Positions 53,699 through 61,814 of a stretch of 64,000 nucleotides of DNA are shown here, in pieces; the stretch's first letter is position 1, and each line of letters starts with the position of its first letter. Below the pieces are notes generated by a model, which saw only the letters and a program-made list of their open reading frames with translations, had not been told where the DNA came from and ran no database searches. The stretch lies in NCBI RefSeq assembly GCF_013141765.1, contig NZ_WHOD01000027.1, forward strand, positions 62,001 through 126,000, read 5' to 3'. Made by a program: the position numbers and the translations under genes. Source of the DNA: Paenibacillus foliorum. Lineage in GTDB: Bacteria; Bacillota; Bacilli; Paenibacillales; NBRC-103111.

Positions 53699-53828
53699 GA
53701 CCTCCCAATATTTTGAATATTATGCAGCTTTGATTAAATTATATCTGAACTCTATGTAATAATATATAGTGATTCTTCCAATGACCTGACCATCACACCA
53801 CTGCAACGAACAAAACTGCAACGAAACA

Positions 53829-53879
53829 AAAGACCTCATCTTTGCATTCGATAATCAAATGCAAAGATGAGGTCTTTTT
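53829..53879. terminator. Strong intrinsic terminator
   Basis: AAGACCTCATCTTTGCATT pairs with AATGCAAAGATGAGGTCTT around a short loop, then T5. Between divergent or convergent minus-strand genes: it terminates the gene ending at 53950 on the minus strand. Confidence 0.9.
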
Positions 53880-53949
53880 AGCTGCGGAAATGTGCCGAAC
53901 TGTTGTTGCTAAGATGACTTATGTAACTTTTTTTACGGGTAAGATGTGA

Positions 53950-54624
53950 TTATTGTTCAAGCTTTCTCGCTCCGATCATGATCCCTGTATCTCCAGGGTC
54001 CTTCAAAGCAATATCCGAAATGGCCCAGTAATCAGATGATTCCCGGTTTATCTTTTCCACTAGGATGCAGGCACTGCCTTTTCCAATGGTTCCATTCATC
54101 ACCACCAGTGGATAATCAAATGAAACTTGAACCTTATCCGGTGACACTTCCTTGGTATGCAGGTGCTCGACTTTTCCCATATGAGGGCTGGAGACGCCAG
54201 TTACCCAGAAGTGGTCTTCGAATTCCTGCTTGGTCTTTTGGCGGAGATCAGGCGACAAGACAGCGTACTGGATGGCACCGCTTCTCTTTTGCACACCACG
54301 GATCCATGTCCGAACGGCTTCCTCCGGAGATTCAGCTTCCAGTGCATTCTCCAGACTTCTCACTTGCATAGACAAATTGGACGATTCAGGCATAGTCACA
54401 TAGATACTGTTGTCCTTGTATGTCACTTTACCACGGAGCTGTTCTACTAGAGACCTCAAGGATACCATCGCTGTTCCTTCGTCCATTTTCAGCTTAAAGG
54501 CGCTTCCGGCGAATTCTATGTTATTGATAAAAATCCGTGGACCCGTTGCTGCTGCTAGAACAGATCCCGAAAAAAACACAAATCCGGCACATATTGCGAT
54601 CCAAACCTTCCAGTTCTTTTTCAT
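53950..54624 (-). CDS. Exported protein with copper amine oxidase N-terminal-like domain
   Basis: 224 residues from the ATG at 54624 with AGGAGGG upstream. A signal peptide (VWIAICAGFVFFSGSVLAAAT, cut near residue 27) is followed by a CuAO-N-like repeat: INNIEFAGSAFKLKMDEGTAMVSLRSLVEQLRGKVTYKDNSIYVTMP. The rest (about 90-224) looks like a small nuclear-transport-factor-2-like or DUF4878-type fold (EEAVRTWIRGVQKRSGAIQYAVLSPDLRQKTKQEFE). Such proteins are common in Paenibacillus; function unknown. Located outside the membrane or in the wall. Confidence 0.7.
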   Translation of the reverse strand: MKKNWKVWIAICAGFVFFSGSVLAAATGPRIFINNIEFAGSAFKLKMDEGTAMVSLRSLVEQLRGKVTYKDNSIYVTMPESSNLSMQVRSLENALEAESPEEAVRTWIRGVQKRSGAIQYAVLSPDLRQKTKQEFEDHFWVTGVSSPHMGKVEHLHTKEVSPDKVQVSFDYPLVVMNGTIGKGSACILVEKINRESSDYWAISDIALKDPGDTGIMIGARKLEQ

Positions 54625-54735
54625 TGAAATCCCTCCTAATAATTCCATCATACCCCTGCTCATAGTTAATAAAACATGAATCAACCTCAAAATCAGTGCT
54701 GACCCTCTCCCTAATTAATCAGCGTGCACAAAATC

Positions 54736-54909
54736 CTGCAAACATGCAGTTATTTTCTATTGAATACGCTGGTGAGATGAAAAAACTGCAAAAGTACAGC
54801 AATTTTCATGTGAAATGGTCCGATTTCAACAAAGAATGAAAAGAGATGCACATTTGCAGGAATTCACGAAGACTGCTGATAAAACTTCCAAAAGGATGTA
54901 TAGATGCAG
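54736..54909. repeat. Degenerate tandem series of TGCA-type palindromes
   Basis: Four short motifs, CTGCAAACATGCAG (54736), CTGCAAAAGTACAG (54786), ATGCACATTTGCAG (54846) and ATGTATAGATGCAG (54896), occur at intervals of about 50, 60 and 50 bases. Each resembles the pattern CTGCA-N4-TGCAG, and the first two are followed by similar TTATTTTC/CAATTTTC tails. The region is non-coding. Confidence 0.6.
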
Positions 54910-55269
54910 GTTTTGGGAGTAAATATGGCTTAGATTAATATGGTCTGTAGTGAAGTCTTGTCAAGCGATGAGGTGGGTATGGAATCTAAATCGAATGACT
55001 TCGTCAAGCGCTGATTTCGGTATTGAGCCTTTTATATGTATCCTTTTACCCATTACTATGCTGTTGTTTACATATATGATGAGCTCGAACCTGCACCTGT
55101 CGTATGCAGATGAAGCTGCCTTCAAGGCGGTTCCTGCAAACTATATTTGGGATATCGGATTGGCTGATGGTGTATGGGGGGGGCGTATAGGTTAACAGTT
55201 CTTACATTATAGTTGAGGTGAATAACTTTACCAAATTTGCGGTTTGTTGTAGGTGAAGCAGCTTCAGCT

Positions 55270-55494
55270 TCAATAAGATGGCCATAATGATGACCAATGC
55301 ATGGAAGCAACTGCAACAACGGGCTTCGCGGACGACAAGGATGTACCGGCGTGGCAAATGGCGCGGTGGCAGTTGTGAAGAAGCTTAGCCTTGTAGAAGG
55401 TAAGGGGGATAACCAATTCGATCCGAATGCTAAGACAACGAAGGCAGCGGCTGTAACTGTGTTGCTGAAAATGCTGGCGCAAAAAAGCGGCTAA
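55270..55494 (+). pseudogene. S-layer homology (SLH) domain remnant
   Basis: Reading the three frames in turn gives an SLH domain: AIMMTNAW then, after a one-base shift, ATATTGFADDKDVPAW, then, after a second one-base shift, ANGAVAVVKKLSLVEGKGDNQFDPNAKTTKAAAVTVLLKML and a stop at 55492-55494. At least two frameshifts therefore break it. The final DNQFDPNAKTTKAAA segment is the typical end of an SLH repeat. No intact reading frame or start remains upstream (to ~54940), where other decayed sequence may lie. It is the 3' remnant of a cell-surface protein. Confidence 0.75.
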
Positions 55495-55562
55495 GCTATA
55501 TAGCTACAGTAGAAAATACTCTAGTATAGGACTGATCTCATTCACATACGTTATATATGATA

Positions 55563-55615
55563 AGGGTTATCCCACAAGTCGTTATATAAAACGGCTGGGG
55601 GATAACCCTGTTTTT
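55563..55615 (+). terminator. Intrinsic terminator
   Basis: AGGGTTATCCC (55563) pairs with GGGGATAACCCT (55597-55609) and is followed by GTTTTTA. Confidence 0.8.
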
Positions 55616-55655
55616 ATGATACCAAGTATTCAATATAGGCCATCTCAGCTCAAGC

Positions 55656-56066
55656 TTATCCCTGTTTTCCTTGTGCTTTTGTACTGATCTGCCATTTGAT
55701 GCCGAACTTGTCCTCCAGACGACCAAACAGGCTTCCCCAAAATTGCTTCTCCAGCGCCATAATCACTTTTCCGCCTTCGGACAGATTGGTGAATGCTTGC
55801 TGGGCTTCCTCCTCTGTTTGGAACTCGAGGTTCAGATCAAACCCGCTGCTGCGTCCCGGGGGCTCGTGCATGGTGTCGGCAATATAGAAGTTCTCTCCTG
55901 CGGCTGTGAATGCCATGTGTATGATTTTATCCTTAATGGCTTCATCAGTACCGGGGGCTTGTCCATAAGTCATCTGATCGCCAATTTCTCCTCCAAGTGC
56001 TTGCACATAGAATTGCGCCTGCGCTTTAGCATTATCGGAATAAAAATACGGAGTCAACTTCGCCAT
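55656..56066 (-). CDS. VOC-family protein, PhnB/glyoxalase-like
   Basis: 136 residues. Pattern KLTPYFYSDNAKAQAQFYVQALGGE, followed by HMAFTAAGENFYIADTM and FDLNLEFQTEEEAQQAFTNLSEGGKVIMALEKQFWGSLFGRLEDKFGIKWQI, is typical of PhnB-like vicinal oxygen chelate proteins. Metal ligands are not obvious. Function unknown; possibly a small-molecule or dioxygenase-like role. Stands alone. Confidence 0.85.
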   Translation of the reverse strand: MAKLTPYFYSDNAKAQAQFYVQALGGEIGDQMTYGQAPGTDEAIKDKIIHMAFTAAGENFYIADTMHEPPGRSSGFDLNLEFQTEEEAQQAFTNLSEGGKVIMALEKQFWGSLFGRLEDKFGIKWQISTKAQGKQG

Positions 56067-56204
56067 CTATTATCCACATCCTCAACTTATAAATACTGCG
56101 ATTTCTCGAACTTGTGTTATGAAGAAAAACATTCACCTATATCATTTACAGTCATCGAATACTCAATACATGATGAAGAGGAAAGGTTCTCTTAGACAAC
56201 TCAG

Positions 56205-57152
56205 TTATTGTGGAGGCGCAACACGAGAAGGATTAATAAACGATTTGGGAATTTCCGTTTCAAAACGCAGCAGCTCACCTGATCGTGGATGTATAAAGGA
56301 TAAGACACGCGCGTGCAGGCCGAGCCGGTTAATGGGCTTGGTGGTTGAGCCGTATTTCTTATCGCCAGCAATAGGGTGGCCTATATCCTGCATGTGAACT
56401 CGGATTTGATTTTTTCGTCCTGTTTCGAGATGGACCTCCAGTAACGAAAAGTTTCGGTTGGATTGAATGACTTTGTAATGAGTTACGGCATGCTGTCCAT
56501 CATTAGGGTAAGGGCTGGAGTACATTTTTAGCGTAGCACTTTCTTTCAACCACGATGATATGGTGCCTTCTTGTTTCTTTACCATACCTTCAACAAGGGC
56601 AACGTAAGTACGTTCCTTGACCGTATCCTGCCATGCGTTTTGCAGCGTTTGTTGGACATGCTCGCTTTTGGCGAACAGCATAACTCCCGAGGTGTCACGG
56701 TCCAAGCGATGCACAACAAAAATACGATTTTTGGGATTGCCTATGCGGACATGGGCTGTAAGCTGCCGATAGGCTGTCAGTTCATCCTCATGAGCTTGAT
56801 CGGAAGCTACCGATAGCAGGCCGGAATCCTTTTGAATGACTACGACATCCTCGTCCTCATGCAAAATCGTAAGCCCTATCATAGGCGGAGCTTCAGGTGC
56901 TCTATCCTTGCGGATGGATACCGTTTGTCCGGGCTGTAGCGGGTGGTTGTATACAGTTACGACTTTATTGTTCACTGATACTTGTCCGCGGCTCAGGATG
57001 GATTTAATGGAGTTTCGGCCTTGATTTGATAAGGTTGTTATTAGAAAGTTCAATAGCTCGGAAGGTTCTTTTACTGTGTATAGTTTGATTGGAGATGGAT
57101 TAGATTTCGGGTTCATAGGTTTCTTATTCATAGGCTTCTTGCTTCTATTCAT
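56205..57152 (-). CDS. RluA-family pseudouridine synthase
   Basis: 315 residues from the ATG at 57152 with AAAGGAG nine bases upstream; an upstream start is possible but less good. An N-terminal S4-like domain (GRNSIKSILSRGQVSVNNKVVTVYNHPLQPG) precedes the RluA catalytic core with the signature HRLDRDTSGVMLFAK (catalytic Asp), RTYVALVEG and RKNQIRVHMQDIGHPIAGDKKYG. A basic N-terminal tail (NRSKKPMNKKPMNPKS) is notable. Modifies uridines in rRNA or tRNA; exact site unknown. Confidence 0.9.
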   Translation of the reverse strand: MNRSKKPMNKKPMNPKSNPSPIKLYTVKEPSELLNFLITTLSNQGRNSIKSILSRGQVSVNNKVVTVYNHPLQPGQTVSIRKDRAPEAPPMIGLTILHEDEDVVVIQKDSGLLSVASDQAHEDELTAYRQLTAHVRIGNPKNRIFVVHRLDRDTSGVMLFAKSEHVQQTLQNAWQDTVKERTYVALVEGMVKKQEGTISSWLKESATLKMYSSPYPNDGQHAVTHYKVIQSNRNFSLLEVHLETGRKNQIRVHMQDIGHPIAGDKKYGSTTKPINRLGLHARVLSFIHPRSGELLRFETEIPKSFINPSRVAPPQ

Positions 57153-57352
57153 GATTTTGTTCTCCTTTTGCACAGCTGTTTCCACGATGGCGTTTCCAGT
57201 CCGGGTCCATTCAGGTGCATTGATTTATAGACCTTACTATATCATGTTCGAAGGCCAGACATCCAATGAAAGCATGAATGTGCTTTATATATTTAGAGAA
57301 TGGTATACTGTGGAAGATAAGGGAAATAGGTGAGTGAAGGAGGCTGAGAACG

Positions 57353-58312
57353 TTGACTGCACCACAAGCAATAATTGAAGTGAAGGGCTTAATTAAGCGA
57401 TATGGCGACTTTACTGCCGTCAAGGGCGTCGATTTTGAAGTGTATAAGGGTGAAGTGTTTGGATTGCTCGGTCCCAATGGGGCAGGCAAAACAACGACGA
57501 TGGAAATGATCGAGGGACTTCGAAGGCCTGATGGAGGCAGTGCGCGGGTAGCGGGCTTTGATACACAGACCGATTTGAACAAGGTCAAGCAGGTTATCGG
57601 TGTTCAGCTTCAATCAACCTCACTGTTCGAGCTGCTGAAGGTGCATGAGATCATGCGCATGTATGCCAGCTTTTATCCGGAATCGGTCCCTCTTGAGCCT
57701 TTGATGGACGATATGATTTTGCGTGAAAAAGTAAATGACCGCGTCAAAAACTTGTCCGGTGGGCAGAAGCAGCGCTTAGCTATTGGGCTGGCGTTGGTTA
57801 ACGATCCCCAGGTGGTATTTCTGGACGAACCAACGACAGGGCTTGATCCTCAGGCACGCCGTACGCTGTGGGATATAATTTTGCGATTAAAGGAGCAGGG
57901 AAAGACGGTTGTGCTATCGACGCATTATATGGAAGAAGCGCATATCCTCTGTGATCGGATCTGCTTGATGGATAGCGGTCAGGTCATCGCTCTCGATACG
58001 CCGCGTAGCCTCGTGAGCAGTCTGCAGTCGGATAGTGCCATCGAGTTTCGCTTGACGGAAGAGGGCGGCAAGCTGCCAGAGACGCAAGCCTCTATAATGC
58101 TTGGCCAACTCCAGACCGTGCAAAAAGTGAAGCAGGCTGATTTGCGTAAGGATGTCTTTGTATTGTACACCGATCATTTGCAGACCTCGCTTATTGACTT
58201 GATCCAGCGTGCCGAAGCAGAGCAGTGGAAAATTATCGATTTGCAGACACGGACGGCTACCTTGGAGGATGTCTTCATCCATATGACAGGGAAGAGCTTG
58301 AGAGAGGAATGA
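57353..58312 (+). CDS. ABC-2 type transporter ATPase
   Basis: 319 residues from TTG at 57353 with GAAGGAGG upstream. Walker A GPNGAGKTT, signature LSGGQKQRLAIG, Walker B VVFLDEPTTGLDPQ and H-switch STH are intact. The DrrA/CcmA-type ATPase pairs with the ABC-2 permease that follows. An export function is likely (drug, lipid or antibiotic); the substrate is not known. Confidence 0.93.
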   Translation: MTAPQAIIEVKGLIKRYGDFTAVKGVDFEVYKGEVFGLLGPNGAGKTTTMEMIEGLRRPDGGSARVAGFDTQTDLNKVKQVIGVQLQSTSLFELLKVHEIMRMYASFYPESVPLEPLMDDMILREKVNDRVKNLSGGQKQRLAIGLALVNDPQVVFLDEPTTGLDPQARRTLWDIILRLKEQGKTVVLSTHYMEEAHILCDRICLMDSGQVIALDTPRSLVSSLQSDSAIEFRLTEEGGKLPETQASIMLGQLQTVQKVKQADLRKDVFVLYTDHLQTSLIDLIQRAEAEQWKIIDLQTRTATLEDVFIHMTGKSLREE

Positions 58313-58343
58313 AGATTTACATTTTAGGAGGCGGTCGAGCCGA

Positions 58344-59444
58344 ATGAATGCCTATATACAATTAACGTTGGCCCAACTTAGAATTTTTACAAGGAACCGA
58401 CAAGTTTTATTTTGGACACTGCTGTTTCCTGTCTTTTTTATGGTTATGCTAGGCTCGTTTCTTGGAAATGGGAGTTCTGTTTCTTTGGACGGAGTTGTTA
58501 TTGATCAAGACCAATCGGTCCAATCGCAGAATATTAGCGGCTTAATGAGAAGCAGCTCGATTGTAAAAGCGACTGAATCGCAGGATGTGGAGCAGGCGCT
58601 AGCTTTGTTAAAGCAAGGAGACACTCAATTTGTTCTGATCATTCCGAAGGGTACGGGTCAAACTATTCAGAATGGTAATAAGTCCGGGGCACCAGCCGAG
58701 CTGAAAATGTATTATGATGAAACCAACTTATCTGTATCGGAGCTGGCTAAAGTAGCTCTAAACCAGATCATAGATTCCGTATCCAAGCAGAGCGTGAATT
58801 ATGTTCCTGTTCTTAGCTTGAAATCGGAGGGCGTGCAATCCTTGAAATTGCGGTATATCGATTTCTTGGTGCCGGGCATTCTGGCTATGATGATTATGTC
58901 CAATAACCTCAACGGGGTTGCCGGACAAATCGCATCCTGGCGGGAGAGAGGGGTGCTGCGCCGTATGCAAAGCACAACCTTACGAGCATCTACGTTCATC
59001 GCGGCGCAAATTACAGCCAGGCTTGTTCTAAACGGCATTCAATCGGTTATTGTGCTGCTAGTGGCCTACTTGTTCTTCGGAACCCAGGTGAACGGATCTT
59101 GGCTGACTTTACTGTTTTTCGTTATTCTGGGTACACTTGCGTTCATGGCAACAGGCTTCATTGTAGCGGGAATTGCCAAAACTCCGGAGAGCGCGGGGCC
59201 TATTGCCGGGTTCATTTCCTTCCCGATGCTGTTTGTTGGAGGCGTATTTTTTCCTATCAAGGATATGCCGGAAATGGTTCAGGGGATTGTTAAAATAATT
59301 CCTATATCCCATTTAACAACAGCTCTGAGACAGGTGATGAATGTGGGGGCAACTTTTGGGAGTATGTGGGTAGAAGCCGTATTTCTTGGAATATGGTTGG
59401 TATTGGCTTTTATTGTAGCCAGCTTCACATTCAAATGGGAATAG
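58344..59444 (+). CDS. ABC-2 type transporter permease
   Basis: 366 residues, with GGAGGCGG upstream. One N-terminal membrane segment, a large extracellular loop (~40-170), then five segments, as in DrrB/YhgE-type ABC-2 permeases; signature IASWRERGVLRRMQSTTLRAST with the conserved amphipathic linker. Partner of the ATPase gene 31 bases upstream. Confidence 0.92.
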   Translation: MNAYIQLTLAQLRIFTRNRQVLFWTLLFPVFFMVMLGSFLGNGSSVSLDGVVIDQDQSVQSQNISGLMRSSSIVKATESQDVEQALALLKQGDTQFVLIIPKGTGQTIQNGNKSGAPAELKMYYDETNLSVSELAKVALNQIIDSVSKQSVNYVPVLSLKSEGVQSLKLRYIDFLVPGILAMMIMSNNLNGVAGQIASWRERGVLRRMQSTTLRASTFIAAQITARLVLNGIQSVIVLLVAYLFFGTQVNGSWLTLLFFVILGTLAFMATGFIVAGIAKTPESAGPIAGFISFPMLFVGGVFFPIKDMPEMVQGIVKIIPISHLTTALRQVMNVGATFGSMWVEAVFLGIWLVLAFIVASFTFKWE

Positions 59445-59452
59445 AACTTAGG

Positions 59453-59914
59453 TTAGAAGGAAAAATAAGATCGCGATTGATCGATCAAGAAGGAACGCTC
59501 CAAGACAATGCCGTTTTCCTTTTGCGGGTTAGCTGTATCCGTATTTTGAAGCTGTTTAATAAGATTCTGCAGAGCAGACTCAGCTAACTCGCACCGGTCT
59601 TGTCCCCATACTTCTTGTTTGTTGTGGATTAAAGCCATAGCTTCGTATACCGAAAGTCCCTTTAATTTATTAAAACCGGAAGCCCACTGGATAAGATCGA
59701 ATTTTTTCCCGCAGGAAGGCAGGATGCATTCCTCCCAGCCGTTAATTCCGTTGCTCGATATTTTTAGCAAGCCGCATGCGCATTCGTTTGTGACCTGCGG
59801 AATTCGTTTTTTTAATAGAAGACAATCAAATTGATAAATTTCCATGGAACCAATTTTAAAGCCTTCCAGAGTTCGATCAGATGGAATCTCCAGGGGGTCA
59901 GCAAGCTTTAACAT
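59453..59914 (-). CDS. Unknown protein under a c-di-AMP riboswitch
   Basis: 153 residues from the ATG at 59914, which has AAGGAG nine bases upstream. No family recognised. There is no signal peptide or membrane segment. A central pair of cysteine groups (NECACGLL and CILPSCGKKFD) may bind a metal or form a small zinc-like site. The preceding untranslated leader carries a ydaO/yuaA-type aptamer and a terminator hairpin, so expression should fall when c-di-AMP is high. Known members of that regulon handle cell wall, potassium or osmolytes. The gene converges with the ABC-2 permease. Confidence 0.75.
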   Translation of the reverse strand: MLKLADPLEIPSDRTLEGFKIGSMEIYQFDCLLLKKRIPQVTNECACGLLKISSNGINGWEECILPSCGKKFDLIQWASGFNKLKGLSVYEAMALIHNKQEVWGQDRCELAESALQNLIKQLQNTDTANPQKENGIVLERSFLIDQSRSYFSF

Positions 59915-59948
59915 AATGAAACACTCCTTGTCATTTTTTGAATGGACA

Positions 59949-59993
59949 ACAAAAAGAAGCCCGGAGAGCAGAGAAACTCTACTCACGGGCTTC
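59949..59993 (-). terminator. Riboswitch expression-platform terminator (minus strand)
   Basis: On the minus strand GGAAGCCCG pairs with CGGGCTTC followed by T5. Between the aptamer and the start of the gene at 59914. Confidence 0.85.
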
Positions 59994-60042
59994 CTATAGC
60001 ATAATGAAACAAGCAGGCTAGGAAAACACGATTGCGGTTCTC

Positions 60043-60190
60043 TCTCAATTCGCTTACGAGGTTAGCTGACGGATTCGGGCTTGAGAGCGCCCTACCAGCA
60101 GGTATGCGTTGGCATTCCTGTAAGGATTCACCCCGTGAACTATCTATATAAAGATAGCTTCAAGTGGGTCCCCCGTTTCCCATGCGGGAA
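60043..60190 (-). ncRNA. c-di-AMP riboswitch (ydaO/yuaA type), minus strand
   Basis: The minus strand reads the conserved blocks in order: GGAAACGGGGGACCCA, then GGGGTGAATCC, GGTAGGGCGCTCTCAAGCCC, and CGAATCCGTCAGCTAACC, then CTCGTAAGCG. This is the aptamer of ydaO/yuaA leaders, which turn genes off when c-di-AMP binds. The terminator at 59949-59993 follows, then a gene of unknown function. Confidence 0.93.
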
Positions 60191-60227
60191 CTAAGCGTAA
60201 AATTAAAATATGAAGTTATTGAAACGT

Positions 60228-60256
60228 ATCATACGATGACTGGAGCATATTGTAAA
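60228..60256 (-). promoter_or_regulatory. Sigma-A promoter for the minus-strand riboswitch
   Basis: On the minus strand TTTACA (60251-60256), 17 bases and TATGAT (60228-60233). The identical boxes and spacing are found in the plus-strand promoter at 60483-60511. Confidence 0.75.
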
Positions 60257-60482
60257 ACCCGAATCCGGATGCTATTTTAGTTATTTTTGCTGTATAAGCA
60301 GATGTAAGCGAATCCAAATAAGGTTAACGTTTATTATCTGCCATAATGCTAGGGTATGCTATGTTTTTTGATAATAGCTTGAAAAATGGAGATAGAATGA
60401 GGTAGATGCAGTAAAATGGAGGATCAACCCAGTTTAGGGGTTCTAGCAATCCGTTATTGACGCATATGCATGGTAGCTATTG

Positions 60483-60511
60483 TTTACAGTGTTAAGCGAC
60501 AGGAGTATGAT
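60483..60511 (+). promoter_or_regulatory. Sigma-A promoter for the tandem riboswitches and kdp
   Basis: TTTACA (60483-60488), 17-base spacer, TATGAT (60506-60511), the same boxes as in the divergent promoter. Confidence 0.75.
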
Positions 60512-60561
60512 ACGTCTCATGATTTACATGAAAGTTTCCAATTCTAACCGCTTAATTTCCT

Positions 60562-60720
60562 AATTACAGGAAAACGGGGGAACCAACAAAACGATTTGAA
60601 ATACGGTGTGAGAGCCGTATGATAAGTCGTTTGGGGTGAATCCCGAGGTGCATGCCAGACCGCGCCCGGGTAGGGTGACTCTCACCATCCGAATCCGTCA
60701 GCTAACCTCGTAAACGTTGG
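60562..60720 (+). ncRNA. c-di-AMP riboswitch (ydaO/yuaA type), first of tandem pair
   Basis: Blocks: AGGAAAACGGGGGAACCA (60568), GGGGTGAATCCC (60633), GGTAGGGTGACTCTCACC (about 60669), CCGAATCCGTCAGCTAACC (60689) and CTCGTAAACG. A variable stem (CGGTGTGAGAGCCG) lies between the first two blocks. It is followed by a terminator-like hairpin (AGAAA..TTTCT with a T-run, about 60757-60798). Confidence 0.92.
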
Positions 60721-60761
60721 GCAGTACGAACTTTTCTTCGCGAACCGGTTCGTATAGAAAG

Positions 60762-60790
60762 TTGAAAGCATCTAGCTTTGTTTCTACTAT
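60762..60790 (+). promoter_or_regulatory. Alternative sigma-A promoter between the tandem riboswitches
   Basis: TTGAAA (60762-60767), 17 bases, TACTAT (60785-60790). It overlaps the terminator-like hairpin after riboswitch 1; either reading is possible. If it is used, the second riboswitch would form a separate leader. Confidence 0.45.
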
Positions 60791-60837
60791 TTTTTTATAA
60801 GTAAAATAAACATGCATCTTTATCGCTGAGTCCTTGA

Positions 60838-61013
60838 AGGGAAAAGGAACGGGGGAACCAAAGGAGCGCAAGAGGATACTTCATTTGTCCGTAAGCTGGA
60901 CACAGTATCAAGCTCCATGGGGTGAATCTTGCAGGTATGCTTTATAAGTATACTTGCTGGTAGGGCGACTCTCACGCCCGAATCCGACAGCTAACCTCGT
61001 AAGCGTATCGAGA
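60838..61013 (+). ncRNA. c-di-AMP riboswitch (ydaO/yuaA type), second of tandem pair
   Basis: Blocks: AAGGAACGGGGGAACCA (60844), GGGGTGAATCTTGC (60919), GGTAGGGCGACTCTCACG (60959), CCCGAATCCGACAGCTAACC (60977) and CTCGTAAGCG. A variable hairpin lies at about 60930-60957. Followed by an expression-platform terminator. Confidence 0.93.
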
Positions 61014-61062
61014 GAGGCAACGATTGTCGTGGGTAAGACACGGTTTAATTTTCTGTGCCTTA

Positions 61063-61109
61063 GGAAGCCGCGAGAAGAGTTTACCTCTTTTCGCAGGCTT
61101 CTTTTTGTT
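61063..61109 (+). terminator. Riboswitch expression-platform terminator (plus strand)
   Basis: GGAAGCCgCGAGAAGAG pairs with CTCTTTTCGcaGGCTTC followed by T5. It matches the minus-strand terminator in its GGAAGCC/GGCTTC ends, suggesting a shared origin. Confidence 0.88.
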
Positions 61110-61252
61110 GCGCATATTAAATGATGCGAAGCAAATTTCTGCAGATAATCGGGGGCTCCCCCACAAGTAATCGGAATTCGCTACAGAGGTTCGTGTCACT
61201 TTTGGGGGACGTTTTATTGCCTTCTTTTCGGGAAAAAAGGAGGAGAATCGAA

Positions 61253-61660
61253 ATGGATCAGCAAGAATTTATTCTAGTATCGGCACCAAACAAAACAGGT
61301 GAAGGATTCATACGCCAGCTGATCCGACAGGGCTTGCCTTTTGCAGCTATGGCTAACAATAAAGGAGAAAAGCAACGGCTGGATAGTCTTGGGGTAAAAA
61401 ATATCATTTTGATAGATACTACAGAACAAGCTAAATGGAAAATTCCAGAGTTTGTTGTTGGCAAAGTGTTTCTATTTGAACAGAGCATGAACCTATGTTG
61501 CCGTTATATCCAAATATGCCGCAGTTGGACGATAAAGCCTATTTATGTGATTACGCATACGAGTAACCCGCGTCTAGTTTATAAAGGGCTCGGAGCCACT
61601 TACGTGATCCACACAACCAGTGAGGATGTTTCTTTCTTGGTACAATCGCATGTTGGATAA
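61253..61660 (+). CDS. Small Rossmann-like protein in the kdp operon
   Basis: 135 residues from the ATG at 61253 with GGAGGAG eight bases upstream. The N-terminal half resembles the nucleotide-binding half of NmrA/SDR-like proteins: ILVSAPNKTGEGFIRQLIRQGLPFAAMANNKGEKQRLDSLGVKNIILID, although the glycine pattern is incomplete. The later half has ITHTSNPRLVYKGLGATYVIHT. There is no membrane segment. Lies between the c-di-AMP riboswitches and the kdp structural genes, so it may be a regulator or accessory part of the potassium pump. Function unknown. Confidence 0.6.
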   Translation: MDQQEFILVSAPNKTGEGFIRQLIRQGLPFAAMANNKGEKQRLDSLGVKNIILIDTTEQAKWKIPEFVVGKVFLFEQSMNLCCRYIQICRSWTIKPIYVITHTSNPRLVYKGLGATYVIHTTSEDVSFLVQSHVG

Positions 61661-61706
61661 TAGAGTGCAAGCTTAAGCTTATTGAAATTAGGGTGGAGGG
61701 ATATAC

Positions 61707-61814
61707 ATGATGGATCTCTACATGGTATTGATGCTGGTAGCGACCTACGCGCTGTTTACAGGATTTCTATCCTGGTGCGGAAGAGTTATTCAGGAATCGG
61801 GAGGCGAAAAGTAA
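61707..61814 (+). CDS. Small membrane ORF preceding kdpF
   Basis: 35 residues (or 34 from the second ATG at 61710), sequence MMDLYMVLMLVATYALFTGF followed by LSWCGRVIQESGGEK. A GGTGGAGGG site stands six bases upstream. One membrane helix, then a charged tail. The stop (61812-61814) touches the start of kdpF (61815), the close coupling typical of cotranslated subunits. Too short to be listed by usual gene finders. It may be a pump accessory like KdpF. Function not known. Confidence 0.65.
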   Translation: MMDLYMVLMLVATYALFTGFLSWCGRVIQESGGEK

